A DNA stretch of 64,000 bases from Mycobacterium sp. PSTR-4-N (GCF_022348085.1 NZ_JAKRFN010000007.1:103943-167942), one strand, 5' to 3'; positions 46,257 through 55,909 are shown, counted from the stretch's first letter. Made by a program: numbers and translations. The notes: generated from the letters alone by a model not told the origin.

Positions 46257-47480
46257 ATGCCGCAGACAGGCTGCCCCCCAGCGTTTCGAGCGACGACGCA
46301 CTGGCTGCGCACGACCGTCCTCGCGGCGGCGGTGCTGCTGATCGCGACCGCCTGCACCTCATCACCGACGGCGGCGCCCACTCCCGACGTCATCACCGAC
46401 AAGGGCACGCCCTACGCAGACTTGCTCGTACCGAAACTGGAAGCGTCCGTCACTGATGGTGCCATCGGCGTCGCTGTCGATGCCCCCGTGACCGTTACCG
46501 CCGGCGACGGTATTCTCGGCCAAGTGTCGCTGACCAACGAGGCGGGCGAACTTGTCGACGGGCAACTGGGCCCCGACCGCGTTACATGGTCATCGGCGGA
46601 ACCGCTGGGCTACAACAAGCAGTACACCCTGCAGGCGCAAGCACAAGGGCTTGGCGGAACGACAAGCACCAGCGCAACATTCGAAACCCATTCCCCCGAA
46701 AACCTGACGATGCCCTACGTCTTGCCCAATGACGGCGAAACAGTGGGCGTGGGTCAACCCATTGCGATTCGCTTTGACGAGAACATCACGAACCGGGTTG
46801 CGGCGCAGCAGGCGATCACCGTGACCACGAACCCACCGGTTGAGGGCGCCTTCTACTGGCTCAGCAATCGTGAAGTCCGCTGGCGCCCCGCCGAGTACTG
46901 GGAGCCCGGAACGAAGGTTGAGGTGTCAGTCAAGGCTTACGGAGTCGACTTCGGCGACGGGCTCTTCGGCCAGGATGACGTCACCACACGCTTCACAATC
47001 GGCGACCAAATCATCGCCACCGCCGATGACGCCACCAAGACGATGACCGTGCGGCGCAACGGCGAAGTCGTCAAAACCATGCCGATCTCCATGGGCAAAG
47101 CCAAAACGCCCACCGACAACGGCGCCTACATCGTCGGCGACCGCTACTCATTCCTGGTGATGGATTCGTCCACCTACGGAGTCCCCGTCAACTCACCCGA
47201 CGGGTACCGCACCGAAGTCGAATGGGCCACCCAAATGTCCTACAGCGGCATCTACGTGCACTCAGCGCCGTGGTCGGTGGGTAGCCAAGGCATCGCCAAC
47301 GTCAGCCACGGATGCCTCAACGTCAACCCGGCCAACGCCCGCTGGTTCTACGACAACACCCGACGCGGCGACATCGTGGAAGTCATCAACACAACCGGCC
47401 CCACACTGTCGGGAACCGACGGCCTCGGCGACTGGAACATCCCCTGGGAGCAATGGAAGGCCGGAAACGCCAACGTCTGA
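46257..47480 (+). CDS. L,D-transpeptidase (YkuD), lipoprotein type
   Basis: 407 aa from ATG 46257 behind CGGAGAG. Signal peptide with lipobox TACTSS. Two Ig-like domains (about 50-150 and 150-265), then the YkuD domain with [10 protein letters not shown], catalytic Cys near 351, and MDSSTYGVP. The layout is that of LdtMt2-like enzymes, which make 3-3 cross-links and resist penicillins. Upstream lie a CsoR-type dyad and the GAATCTTCAT site, so metal-linked control is possible. 47481-47995 has no gene, only the dyad at 47893. Confidence 0.93.
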   Translation: MPQTGCPPAFRATTHWLRTTVLAAAVLLIATACTSSPTAAPTPDVITDKGTPYADLLVPKLEASVTDGAIGVAVDAPVTVTAGDGILGQVSLTNEAGELVDGQLGPDRVTWSSAEPLGYNKQYTLQAQAQGLGGTTSTSATFETHSPENLTMPYVLPNDGETVGVGQPIAIRFDENITNRVAAQQAITVTTNPPVEGAFYWLSNREVRWRPAEYWEPGTKVEVSVKAYGVDFGDGLFGQDDVTTRFTIGDQIIATADDATKTMTVRRNGEVVKTMPISMGKAKTPTDNGAYIVGDRYSFLVMDSSTYGVPVNSPDGYRTEVEWATQMSYSGIYVHSAPWSVGSQGIANVSHGCLNVNPANARWFYDNTRRGDIVEVINTTGPTLSGTDGLGDWNIPWEQWKAGNANV

Positions 47481-47892
47481 GCATCGGAAGTTCTTGACAC
47501 CGAGCCGACATGGCTTCAATGCCCGGCGAATCTGAAAACCATTACTCCGCAGTGCATTTGAGGTCATTTCTGAGACGTCGTTGCCGTACGGGCGGTTGCC
47601 GGCGTGACTGGAGCCACCGACTCCCCGATAACCGATGGCGGCGCGTACCGCCGACGAGGCTTCGAATAACCGCTCGGGGCAGAATTGTTGCTGACGCCCG
47701 ACGACGGCCTATAGAGCTCGTTGCCGAGAAGCTCGCACATTTGAGTCCGCGCACCATTCACGCGCGTCTTCCCGACCGTGAAACGGGTTTAAGTCCATAC
47801 TTGCCGCATTCGAAGCGAACGGCCGCAGCGAATTTCACCACTGTAATTATGTGGCTGGTGTTACTGGTGGGGCTTTTGTGAGTTACGCTTTT

Positions 47893-47911
47893 CTACGTAG
47901 GAGCTACGTAT
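47893..47911. promoter_or_regulatory. CTAC-N11-GTAT dyad before the NlpC/P60 gene
   Basis: CTACGTAG at 47893-47900 is itself a perfect 8-bp palindrome; CTACGTA repeats at 47904 and 47927. The 19-bp spacing matches the other boxes. It ends 85 bp before the start codon. Confidence 0.5.
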
Positions 47912-47995
47912 TTTTGGTGCTGCGCCCTACGTATGCGATCAGCCCCGCTATTGGTGCGTGAAGTAACTCACCGCCGGGCGCACCGAGGAGAAGAC

Positions 47996-48766
47996 ATGGG
48001 ATTACACGTCCGGAGCAAGGGTGCGGCAATTGCTAGCACTGACCGCTGCGACCCGGCAATCCTTGTTGCGGGACGCGTTCGACGGCTCCCCGGTGTGATC
48101 GCTATCGTCGTCTTGCTTTTCCTCGCGTGCGCACCGGTCGCGTCGGCCCAACCTGCCGCCGGGCCGTGGGACCCATTACTTCCGAAGATACCGAGCGCGG
48201 GCGCTCCCGGCGATCCGGTTGCCATCGCGAACGCATCGCTGCAGGCAACGGCCATGGCGACGCAGACGGCCATGAATATGGGTCGCAGCTTCCTCAGCAG
48301 CCTGGGAATCGTCAGCCCCGCCGCGGATCCGTCGACGAGCGTGCGCGGAAATCGGGTCAATGGTGCGCAAGCGATCGAGTACGTGATTCGCAGGGCGGGA
48401 ACGCAAATCGGTGTTCCCTACTCGTGGGGTGGCGGAAGCCTCACCGGTCCAAGCCGCGGCGTCGACCAGGGAGCAGGCACCGTGGGCTTTGACTGTTCAG
48501 GCCTGACACGGTTCGCGTTCGCCGGCGTCGGTGTTCTGCTCCCGCGATGGTCCGGTGACCAGTACGACGCCGGCCGAAAGGTGCCGCCCTCCCAAGCGAA
48601 GCGGGGCGACTTGCTGTTCTGGGGGCCGGGCGGGAGTCAGCACGAAGCAATCTACCTGGGCGGCGGTCAAATGATTGAGGCACAGCAGACCGGCGTCCCG
48701 ATCAAGGTCTCCCCAGTGCGAACAGGGGGCATGACACCCTACGTCGTCCGGATTATCGAGAGCTGA
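47996..48766 (+). CDS. NlpC/P60 peptidoglycan endopeptidase (RipB-like)
   Basis: 256 aa from ATG 47996 behind GAGGAGAAG; the longer upstream frame is not used. N-terminal signal or anchor (about 24-48), a linker PWDPLLPKIPSAGAPGDPVA, and an NlpC/P60 domain with catalytic Cys in VGFDCSGLTRF and His in SQHEAIYLGGG. It cleaves the D-Glu to diaminopimelate bond in stem peptides. Its domain and linker are closely similar to the C-terminal half of the protein at 51489, so one probably arose by duplication and truncation. Confidence 0.9.
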   Translation: MGLHVRSKGAAIASTDRCDPAILVAGRVRRLPGVIAIVVLLFLACAPVASAQPAAGPWDPLLPKIPSAGAPGDPVAIANASLQATAMATQTAMNMGRSFLSSLGIVSPAADPSTSVRGNRVNGAQAIEYVIRRAGTQIGVPYSWGGGSLTGPSRGVDQGAGTVGFDCSGLTRFAFAGVGVLLPRWSGDQYDAGRKVPPSQAKRGDLLFWGPGGSQHEAIYLGGGQMIEAQQTGVPIKVSPVRTGGMTPYVVRIIES

Positions 48767-48821
48767 CCGCGAGGCCCAATTAGCACGCCCGCAGAGCCAT
48801 TCACCTCAGCGGGTGACCGAA

Positions 48822-49496
48822 TCAACCGACGAGACAGTAGCCGATGCCGCGGACAGTGCGGACGTAGCGCGGGCAGGTGGGGTCGTCCCCGAGCTTGCGA
48901 CGGAGATTGCCGACATGCACCCCCAGAGCAGCCCGACCGCCGGGATGCGAGGCTCCCCAGAGACTCTCCTGGAGTCGCCGGCACGTCACGGGTTCGCCCG
49001 GATTGTCCGATAGTGCCCGCAGGATCGCGAACTCTGTCCGAGTGAGCTGTACAACATTTCCTCGCTGGTACACCCGCCGAGCCGCCACATCGACCACGAG
49101 GTCGTCGATCTGCCGTCGCTGCGTATCGCCGGCCGCACCGCACACGCCGATGTGCCTGAGCGCGCGTCTAATTCGTGTACTCAGCATCTCCGAGTCGCCG
49201 ATCGCCACCACTGCGACACGTGACACCAGCGGCGCCATCTCTGCATCAGTAAGCGCGACTACGCCACCGTGTGCCACCTGACGAACACGGTCAAGGACAG
49301 CAGCACCCTGGTCCGTTGGCCCTACGCAGACCACTACCACGTCGGGGTCAACGACACGCAAAGCGGTGAGTGCTGCGGTTTCCGAGCATGCGACCGTAAC
49401 GGCGAAATCTCCGGCGTGCATACGGTGGGCCAGCATGTCGGCGTAGATGCGTCGCGGCTCAACGAGCAGAACGCGGATGCGGCCGGCGGCCGCCAC
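48822..49496 (-). CDS. Orphan OmpR-type regulator with degenerate receiver
   Basis: 224 aa. The C-terminal winged helix is intact (LTRTEFAILRALSDNPGEPV and VRTVRGIGYCLVG). The receiver is degenerate: the acidic pair reads VEP, the phospho-acceptor Asp is replaced by Cys (VVVVCVGPTDQG), and the conserved Lys is absent. It therefore cannot be phosphorylated normally and has no kinase neighbour. It lies between the NlpC/P60 gene and BlaR1. A perfect 10-bp-arm dyad about 120 bp upstream suggests repression by BlaI or itself. Confidence 0.88.
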   Translation of the reverse strand: MAAAGRIRVLLVEPRRIYADMLAHRMHAGDFAVTVACSETAALTALRVVDPDVVVVCVGPTDQGAAVLDRVRQVAHGGVVALTDAEMAPLVSRVAVVAIGDSEMLSTRIRRALRHIGVCGAAGDTQRRQIDDLVVDVAARRVYQRGNVVQLTRTEFAILRALSDNPGEPVTCRRLQESLWGASHPGGRAALGVHVGNLRRKLGDDPTCPRYVRTVRGIGYCLVG

Positions 49497-49610
49497 CGGA
49501 GATGCGGCACTACCCAGTCCGAGGTGTGACTCGATGGTCGTGGCAGCCTCCTGTCGACGTCGCGCATCGCGGGTACTGGATTGCGTACGCGGGTTCTGAC
49601 AACCAGCATA

Positions 49611-49639
49611 TCGTGATCTACGTTGTTACTACGTAGATC
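49611..49639. promoter_or_regulatory. Perfect dyad with 10-bp arms before the pseudo-receiver regulator
   Basis: GTGATCTACG at 49611-49620 and CGTAGATCAC at 49630-49639, 9 nt apart. Its core (49616-49634) has the 19-bp CTAC-N11-GTAG span. The left arm is identical to 13567-13576 before the first L,D-transpeptidase. Apart from it, 49497-49777 shows nothing. Confidence 0.7.
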
Positions 49640-49777
49640 ACAGCCCGGGCGTCCCGCATGTCGTCGACTATCCGCTTTCAGCGCGTGTTCTCGCGACATC
49701 CGATGTCGGCTATTTGGGTTTCAGTCGACCGCGTCGATGTCTTCGCCGCCGCAATCGTGCCGGCTGTCGTCAGGTCC

Positions 49778-50701
49778 TCAGTGGTGGCAGAGCAGCTGGA
49801 TGAGAGCTGGTGTCGCAAGCATGGCGATGATCGCGGCAGCTAAGCAGATACGGTGGCGCCATCGCACATGGCGGCGCGTGGGGGTGACCAATCGTTCCGC
49901 TCGAGCGACGACCGCCGTTCCCGCTGCGGCGAGGCCTTCGTGCACAGGAGGTTGATGTCCGGCCAGAGCAATCAGCCCGGCAAGCAGAGGGCGAGTGCCG
50001 ACGCGCCGCGCGGCGGTATCGTCGGCGCACATCTCCAGCAGTTCTGCCACAGAATGGCGTGCCGTAGCGAAAAGTGGCAGGCGGGGCAAAGTGACGGCGA
50101 GGGCACGCAGCCCCATGAGGATGTGGTGGTGGCGCCCCGAGATGTGGGCATTTTCGTGTGCCAGAACCGCTTTCAGTTGCGACCGGTTCAACGTCTTGAT
50201 GGCCGCGGAGGTGACGATAATGGTGTTCAGGCGGCCGCCCACACAATAGGCGGCGGGCCGGTCGGCGTCCACGACGACCACGTTGGGGTGACCGGTGGGC
50301 CGGCCAATGATCCGCGCGGCATGTGCGTGCTCGTGACTCCGCGCGCGTAGGCGGGACAGGCTACGGCTCATCCGGAGTCCTCCGAACCCCAACGTCAGGG
50401 TCCCCATACCGATGAGGGCAACAGATCCGATCCTGCCCGCCATCGGTGTGTGTTCGGAAAATCCGAACAGTTCAAGACACAGCGTCACCACCGCGCCGGT
50501 GCGAATACTGTCCGCCGTTGCGCCGATGACCATCGAGACCGCGACCAGCCAAGCCGCCAGGGTTGCGGCGACCGTGATTAGCCATGCGGCGACTCCCATG
50601 TGAGGGCTGATTCCCTGGCCGGTCATCCGCCGCAGAACCGGAGGAGCCAACCACGCAAGCGCACCCCCGTAGAGCAGCAGCCACAGCGCCGTAGTCATCA
50701 T
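49778..50701 (-). CDS. M56-family metalloprotease, BlaR1-like, no sensor domain
   Basis: 307 aa. Three or four N-terminal membrane helices, then the zinc protease motif LAHENAHISGRHHH (near 175-188) and a C-terminal helix. As in mycobacterial Rv1845c, the beta-lactam-binding sensor domain of staphylococcal BlaR1 is missing. Its start overlaps the blaI stop (ATGA). It presumably cleaves BlaI or a cofactor on an envelope signal. Confidence 0.9.
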   Translation of the reverse strand: MMTTALWLLLYGGALAWLAPPVLRRMTGQGISPHMGVAAWLITVAATLAAWLVAVSMVIGATADSIRTGAVVTLCLELFGFSEHTPMAGRIGSVALIGMGTLTLGFGGLRMSRSLSRLRARSHEHAHAARIIGRPTGHPNVVVVDADRPAAYCVGGRLNTIIVTSAAIKTLNRSQLKAVLAHENAHISGRHHHILMGLRALAVTLPRLPLFATARHSVAELLEMCADDTAARRVGTRPLLAGLIALAGHQPPVHEGLAAAGTAVVARAERLVTPTRRHVRWRHRICLAAAIIAMLATPALIQLLCHH

Positions 50702-51057
50702 CGTCGCCCCCTACACGTAGCCGCCTTCAGTTGCGCCCACTGCTCCGCGCTCATCTGATCGACCACGAAGCCCAACACCGCACTGGTATCACCGGCGCAG
50801 TCGACAGCAGCCCGCATCAACCGCGCTGAACACCCCTCGTGGCCCATCGATGCCGGGTATATATAGCCTTTCCCACGGCGCTGAGTCCTCAGCCGACCCT
50901 CGCGGTACAGGTTGTCCATCGTCGGCATCACACTGGTGCAGGACTGGCGCTTCCGGGAGATCTCGTCGAAGCCGTCGCCCACTGTGATGGGCCCCGCGCA
51001 ATCCCACACGCAATCCATGACTACTGCGTTGGGGTCGCCGAACCCTCGCTGTTCCAT
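50698..51057 (-). CDS. blaI: BlaI/MecI-family winged-helix repressor
   Basis: 119 aa from the ATG at 51057, preceded by AGGAG; the longer frame to 51162 is not needed. N-terminal winged helix: VMDCVWDCAGPITVGDGFDE and SVMPTMDNLYREGRLRTQRR, where the latter half is the wing that follows the recognition helix. The C-terminal dimerisation helices hold VDQMSAEQWAQLKAA. Coupled to the M56 protease. It is the best candidate for binding the 19-bp dyads in this window. A CTAC-N12-GTAG near-match (51111-51130) lies upstream, one base longer than the others. Confidence 0.9.
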   Translation of the reverse strand: MEQRGFGDPNAVVMDCVWDCAGPITVGDGFDEISRKRQSCTSVMPTMDNLYREGRLRTQRRGKGYIYPASMGHEGCSARLMRAAVDCAGDTSAVLGFVVDQMSAEQWAQLKAATCRGRR

Positions 51058-51380
51058 TCCGTGCCACTCCTGCTGTCCACGACGAGCTGGAGTGCTTTGC
51101 CCATCGACCCCTACCAGACCCCCAATGTAGCGCCCGACCTCGAAAGTTCCGATTCGCCGCACCCGGCGTTCATGGCCTCGTCAGTGCATTCCACGCCGCC
51201 GTGCGGGCGGAGCCGATCACGCACGGGAGCTGTCAACTGGGCATCAGCTTCGCCGCAGCGCTGACAGACGATGATTGAGGGGCCGCCTGCGGGTTGTGCA
51301 CGGAGCCTTGCAGAGTCGTTACCGACTTGAGACTGTGACAGGCGTTTCCCTGGTGCGCAAGTGATGTACGTTTCAACTGC

Positions 51381-51414
51381 CTACTATCGTGCTCCGTACT
51401 TTGCTGGGCAGTAG
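51381..51414. promoter_or_regulatory. Two overlapping 19-bp dyads before the RipA-like gene
   Basis: CTAC-N11-GTAC at 51381-51399 and GTAC-N11-GTAG at 51396-51414 share four bases. The right end GGCAGTAGGTC is identical to that of the dyad at 13471-13489. The pair ends 75 bp before the start codon. The rest of 51058-51488 shows no gene. Confidence 0.5.
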
Positions 51415-51488
51415 GTCCGATCCGAGAATGCCGTGCGCTGTCCCTCGCTCGGTGGCCCGACGACGCTCAACCCAAGTGAGGAGATCCG

Positions 51489-52898
51489 ATGCGTTGCCTC
51501 ACTTCACTTCTCACTCTCTGCGCACTGATGTCGACGCTGATGCTCAGCCCTTCAGGTATCGCGGCTGCCGAACATGACGGCGCACCTAACGGCGACAGCA
51601 AGGACATTCCGTCCCTGGTTGCGGCTGTCGCCGAGGCGAATCAGCGGGTAGCCGATGTCGGTGCCGATATCCAGATCAAGCAAGAGGGCGTCAACAGGGC
51701 CCTCGTCGAGATTGCTGCTGCTCGCGACATTCTCGCGGACGCGCAGCGTGAGGTTGCCGCCAGTGAGCAGGGGCTCGCCGACAGTCAGGTGGCGATCGAC
51801 GCCGCGCAACAACGCTTCGATCAGTTCGCCGCATCGATGTATATGAACGGGCCGTCGGGTGCGCTGCCACTGGCAAATGGGCCGGAGGAAATCCTTGCTG
51901 GAGCCTCGACGCAACAGAGCCTGATCATCAGCTTCCAGAAGGTCAGGGATGACCTCGTGCGCAGGCAGACCGATCACGCCAACAAGCTCTCAACCGCGAC
52001 GGCTGTCCGGGCGCGCGCTGAGGGCGCCGCCGCCGAGGCGCAGCGCCGCCAGGACGACGCGGTCACCGCCCTTCAGGAGGCGCAGCAGACCTTCGCGGCA
52101 CGGCAGGACGAAATCAATAGGCTTGCCGCCGAACGTGACTCGGCGCAAGCCCGACTCGGTGCCATCCCGCCGGTAGCAGGGACCGCGACTGCGCCCACGG
52201 TTCCTCAACCCGGCGCCGCGCAGGCACCCGGCGACCAGTGGGACCGAAGTGACTCTTTGCCGGCCGACAATTCTGGCGCCGGCCTCTGGGACACCACGCT
52301 GCCGATGGTGCCCAGCGCCAATGTGGCCGGCGACCCGGTAGCCATCATCAACGCGATCCTCAAGATCATGGCGACCTCGGTGCAGCTGACTGCCGACATG
52401 GGCCGAAAGTTCCTTACCAAACTGGGCATTCTCTCCCCGGCGGCCGCCGCCGCAGATCCCGGCATCACCAATGGACGCATCCCCAGCCTGAACGGCCGGC
52501 AGGCCTCTGAGTTCGTGATCCGACGCGCCATGTCACAACTGGGAGTTCCCTACTCGTGGGGCGGCGGCAACGCCAACGGTCCCTCTCGGGGCATCGATCA
52601 GGGAGCCAACACCGTCGGCTTCGACTGTTCCGGGCTCATGCTGTACGCCTTCGCCGGCGTCGGCATCAAGCTCGACCACTATTCCGGATCGCAGTACAAC
52701 GCCGGCCGCAAAGTTCCGTCATCGCAGATGCGACGTGGTGATCTAATCTTCTACGGCCCCAACGCCAGCCAGCACGAGTCCATGTATCTCGGTGACGGCA
52801 TGATGCTCGAAGCTCCCTACACCGGGTCCGTCGTCAAGATTTCCCCCGTGCGCACCTCCGGCATGACACCCTACGTCACGCGCTTGATCGAGTACTGA
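51489..52898 (+). CDS. RipA-like NlpC/P60 endopeptidase with coiled-coil N-terminus
   Basis: 469 aa behind GAGGAGAT. Signal peptide (about 1-27). A coiled coil follows (about 40-230, for example ARDILADAQREVAASEQGLA), as in RipA, where it masks the active site. After a Pro/Ala-rich linker comes the NlpC/P60 domain with catalytic Cys in VGFDCSGLMLY and His in SQHESMYLG. It hydrolyses stem peptides during septum splitting or wall remodelling. The 19-bp dyads upstream place it in the candidate BlaI regulon. Confidence 0.92.
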   Translation: MRCLTSLLTLCALMSTLMLSPSGIAAAEHDGAPNGDSKDIPSLVAAVAEANQRVADVGADIQIKQEGVNRALVEIAAARDILADAQREVAASEQGLADSQVAIDAAQQRFDQFAASMYMNGPSGALPLANGPEEILAGASTQQSLIISFQKVRDDLVRRQTDHANKLSTATAVRARAEGAAAEAQRRQDDAVTALQEAQQTFAARQDEINRLAAERDSAQARLGAIPPVAGTATAPTVPQPGAAQAPGDQWDRSDSLPADNSGAGLWDTTLPMVPSANVAGDPVAIINAILKIMATSVQLTADMGRKFLTKLGILSPAAAAADPGITNGRIPSLNGRQASEFVIRRAMSQLGVPYSWGGGNANGPSRGIDQGANTVGFDCSGLMLYAFAGVGIKLDHYSGSQYNAGRKVPSSQMRRGDLIFYGPNASQHESMYLGDGMMLEAPYTGSVVKISPVRTSGMTPYVTRLIEY

Positions 52899-52903
52899 CA
52901 CCT

Positions 52904-52919
52904 CACAGCGAGCGCTGTG
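52904..52919. terminator. Hairpin between convergent genes
   Basis: CACAGCG and CGCTGTG arms with a 2-nt loop, just past the RipA-like stop and before the end of the minus-strand small membrane protein. The minimal loop makes it a tight hairpin or operator-like palindrome. Confidence 0.45.
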
Positions 52920-52939
52920 GCGGTTGCACCGTTAACGCA

Positions 52940-53140
52940 TCAGTCCGCCCCAGCGTGACCGCTGTGAACGGGCTCCTCCAATGCCTCACGCCGCTCGCTG
53001 CGGCGCTGCGGCGCTGCGGCGCGGAACAGAGCCGTCGCGCTGGCGATGGCGGCGGCCCACAGCACGACGACAACGGCGCACAGGATCAGCCACGTTTGCC
53101 ACCCGAGGCTGTTCGGGCAGACGTCCATCAGCCAGCGCAT
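52940..53140 (-). CDS. Small single-pass membrane protein divergent from the second two-component system
   Basis: 66 aa. A short polar N-terminus with Trp (MRWLMDVCPNSLGWQTW) is followed by one membrane helix (about 18-40) and a basic RRSERRE tail ending in HSGHAGAD. It is similar in size, topology and position to 2054-2281, which is also divergent from a paralogous response regulator. The pair supports a conserved accessory role. The ribosome site is weak. Confidence 0.6.
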   Translation of the reverse strand: MRWLMDVCPNSLGWQTWLILCAVVVVLWAAAIASATALFRAAAPQRRSERREALEEPVHSGHAGAD

Positions 53141-53277
53141 GCAAGGCCCTCCTCCACAGTGAGCGTCACTCAGCTGCAGGATGGAATCGGTATGAGTCTC
53201 GTAAAGATCTGCTGAAGATTGCGCCGTTCCGGCAGTCGTGCGGCGCCGCGGCCGCTTCGGCGGGCACCATGTGGAGC

Positions 53278-54024
53278 ATGGAGCACCACCCGGGTAGATC
53301 GCCTGAGCAGGCGAAGGGATACCGCGCGCTGGTCGTCGACGACGAACTGCCGCTGGCCGAAGTGGTGGCTAGCTATCTGGAACGCGATCAGTTCGAGGCC
53401 GTGGTGGCCGGAAACGGTGTCGACGCTATCGCTGTCGCGCGCGACTTCGATCCCGATGTCGTCATTCTCGACCTTGGCCTGCCCGGCATTGATGGACTGG
53501 AAGTGTGCAGACAGTTGCGCACGTTTTCCGACGCCTACGTCGTCATGCTCACCGCTCGTGATACCGAACTCGATACAGTCCTCGGTCTCACTGTCGGCGC
53601 CGACGACTACATCACCAAACCCTTCAGCCCGCGCGAGCTTGTGGCGCGCGTGCGGGCCATGCTGCGGCGGCCCCGCGTCCTGCAATCGGCCACCGCAACC
53701 GCCGAACGTGAGGTGGCACCACCGCGTCGGTTCGGTGCGCTGAGTGTCGACGTCGCCGCCCGTGAGGTTGGCATCGACGATGAACAGATCTTGTTGACCC
53801 GCACAGAGTTCGACATCCTCGAAGCGCTCTCAGGCCGGCCGGGCATTGTGCTGAGTCGGCGTCAACTTCTCGAAATTGTTCGCGACGGGCCCTGGGTCGG
53901 CAACGAGCACCTCGTCGACGTCCACATCGGGCACTTGCGGCGCAAACTCGGCGATGATGCCGCACGCCCGCGCTACATCGCCACGGTGCGAGGTGTGGGA
54001 TATCGGATGGGGACCGGACAGTGA
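53278..54024 (+). CDS. OmpR/PhoB-family response regulator, second copy
   Basis: 248 aa from ATG 53278; ATG 53269 and further upstream starts are in frame and no clear ribosome site decides. Receiver with VVDDE, phospho-acceptor Asp in ILDLGLPGIDG and Lys in ITKPF; winged helix ends VRGVGYRMG. Very similar to the regulator at 1185-1925. Coupled to the kinase by GTGA. A TGAAGATT element at 53212-53219 lies between it and the divergent small protein. Confidence 0.92.
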   Translation: MEHHPGRSPEQAKGYRALVVDDELPLAEVVASYLERDQFEAVVAGNGVDAIAVARDFDPDVVILDLGLPGIDGLEVCRQLRTFSDAYVVMLTARDTELDTVLGLTVGADDYITKPFSPRELVARVRAMLRRPRVLQSATATAEREVAPPRRFGALSVDVAAREVGIDDEQILLTRTEFDILEALSGRPGIVLSRRQLLEIVRDGPWVGNEHLVDVHIGHLRRKLGDDAARPRYIATVRGVGYRMGTGQ

Positions 54025-55205
54025 CTCCCCCGCCTGCGTCCACAGCTCGCCGACGTCGACGGAGGGGCCGTCCTGGTATCGGCTTGCGGCTGCTGGCGGC
54101 CCAAGCGATTGTGCTGGCAGCCGGGGCCGTGACGACCGCGGTGGTGGCCGCCGTCGTCGGACCTCCGCTGTTTCGCGAGCATCTTCACCGCGCGGGGGTG
54201 CCGATGAACTCGCCAGAGGAAGTCCACGCCGAGGAGGCCTACGGCTACGCGACGGTGATGTCCATCGGGGGCGCCCTGGCGGTGTCGGCACTGGCTGCGC
54301 TTGCCGTCAGCTTCTACGTCAGTCGACGGCTCCAACGGTCCGTCACCGAGGTTGCCTCCGCTGCCACCGATGTCGCTCAAGGGAATTACGATGTCCGCGT
54401 GTCATCGCCGCGCCTCGGCGACGATTTCGACGCACTCTCCACTGCCTTCAACCAGATGGCTTCCCGGCTCCAAACCGTGGATTCGACAAGACAGCAGCTC
54501 TTTGGAGACTTGGCGCACGAGATCCGCACACCGGTCGCGGTGCTAGAGGCCTATATTGAGGCACTCGAAGACGGGGTGCGCACTTTGACGCCGCAGACGG
54601 CAACCATGCTGCGTGACCAAACCCGCCGGCTGGTGCGATTCTCCAATGACGTCGCCGCCTTGGCCAAGGCCGAGGAAAGTTCAGTTTCCATGTCGTACGC
54701 CAACATTGACGTCGACCGCTTGACACACCGATGCGTCGCCGCGGCGCAGGAACGCTACGACAACAAGGGAGTCGCACTACGCGTACGCCTCCAGAAGGCG
54801 CTACCGCCGTTGTGGGCCGACGAGCAACGACTCTCCCAAGTCCTGGGCAATCTGCTGGAAAATGCGTTGCGGCACACGCCTTCCGGCGGCTCGGTCGAAG
54901 TCAACTGTGTCCGCGACGGCGACCGGTTGAGGATCGCCGTCGCCGACACCGGTGAAGGGATTGCCGCCGAGCACGTCAACCGGGTGTTCGAGCGGTTCTA
55001 TCGGGCAGACTCCGCCCGCGACCGCGAGCACGGCGGCGCCGGTTTAGGGCTCGCCATCGCCAAAGCGCTGGTCGAGGCCCACGGCGGAGCCATCTCCGTA
55101 GCGAGCGCGGGCCCCGGCGGCGGCGCAACATTCACCCTCGCCATGCCGATCACCCCGGAGCGCACCGAGCAAACCCCTGTCACGGCTGACTCAGCGCGAA
55201 TCTGA
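54021..55205 (+). CDS. Membrane sensor histidine kinase, second copy
   Basis: 394 aa from GTG 54021. Two membrane segments (about 28-48 and 78-102) flank a short loop containing GPPLFREHLHRAGVP and HAEEAY, matching the loop of the kinase at 43-1188. HAMP, H-box HEIRTP, N-box NLLENALRH and G-box DTGEGI are present. The conserved loop in both paralogues suggests they sense the same type of signal. The neighbouring DUF305 lipoprotein points to metal or redox stress. Confidence 0.93.
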   Translation: MTPPPASTARRRRRRGRPGIGLRLLAAQAIVLAAGAVTTAVVAAVVGPPLFREHLHRAGVPMNSPEEVHAEEAYGYATVMSIGGALAVSALAALAVSFYVSRRLQRSVTEVASAATDVAQGNYDVRVSSPRLGDDFDALSTAFNQMASRLQTVDSTRQQLFGDLAHEIRTPVAVLEAYIEALEDGVRTLTPQTATMLRDQTRRLVRFSNDVAALAKAEESSVSMSYANIDVDRLTHRCVAAAQERYDNKGVALRVRLQKALPPLWADEQRLSQVLGNLLENALRHTPSGGSVEVNCVRDGDRLRIAVADTGEGIAAEHVNRVFERFYRADSARDREHGGAGLGLAIAKALVEAHGGAISVASAGPGGGATFTLAMPITPERTEQTPVTADSARI

Positions 55206-55225
55206 CCGGCAGGCGCCGCAACTCG

Positions 55226-55909
55226 CTACTTGTCCAGCATGCCCTGCATCGTGTCGATCTCCGCTTGCTGAGAGGACACGATGTTGCGCGCCATCTCCAC
55301 CGCCGCGGGGAACTGGCCGTTGTCGATCTCCTGCTGCGCCATCATGATTGCGCCCTTGTGATGGGCGATCATCTGCGTTAAGAAAAGTCGGCTCGCCTCC
55401 GCGCCCTGCGCGTTCTGCAGCGCAGCCATGTCGGCTTCCGACATCATGCCGTGACCGCTGCCGCCCATACCAGGCATCTTGCCCATGTCGCGGCCGGGCA
55501 TCTGGTGAGCAGGCATGTCGTGGCCAGGCATAGCGGTGCTGGTCGCAGGTGCAGGCGAGGACGACGCCCCCCACTCCTGGAGCCAACCCTGCATCTGCTC
55601 GATCTCGGGGCCTTGAGCATTCTTGATCTCGTCAGCGAGTGAGATGACCTCGGGATCGATGCTCTGCTTGCCGAGAAGCATGTCGCTCATCTCGATCGCC
55701 TGCTGGTGATGAGGAATCATGCCTTGGGCGAACGTCACATCAGCGTCGTTATGGGTAGCGTCGCTGCTGGCAGCGCTGGGCGAGGCCGATGGTGCCGCCG
55801 GGCTGCTGGTCGATGACTGAGAGTCGGTTGTCGCATTCGAACAGGCGCTGACGAACAGGGCCGCCGCCGCCATCGCCGCAAACCCAGTTCGGTATCGCTT
55901 GTGCTGCAT
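55226..55909 (-). CDS. DUF305 lipoprotein, ferritin-like
   Basis: 227 aa from the ATG at 55909 behind AAGGGATG. Lipobox VSAC. Two DUF305 repeats, each with a metal-like HH motif: MIPHHQQAIEMSDM and MIAHHKGAIMMAQQEID. Between them is a Met/His-rich segment with MPGHDMPAHQMPGRDMGKMPG. DUF305 proteins recur in copper islands and may bind copper or silver outside the membrane. The GATGAAGATTCGATGAAGA element upstream links it to the two-component systems. Confidence 0.88.
   Translation of the reverse strand: MQHKRYRTGFAAMAAAALFVSACSNATTDSQSSTSSPAAPSASPSAASSDATHNDADVTFAQGMIPHHQQAIEMSDMLLGKQSIDPEVISLADEIKNAQGPEIEQMQGWLQEWGASSSPAPATSTAMPGHDMPAHQMPGRDMGKMPGMGGSGHGMMSEADMAALQNAQGAEASRLFLTQMIAHHKGAIMMAQQEIDNGQFPAAVEMARNIVSSQQAEIDTMQGMLDK

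Noticed and set aside
47510..47881. 123-residue open frame between the L,D-transpeptidase and NlpC/P60 genes
   Set aside because: Arg/Pro-rich, no ribosome site, no domain; composition fits out-of-frame GC-rich DNA. It was treated as intergenic.
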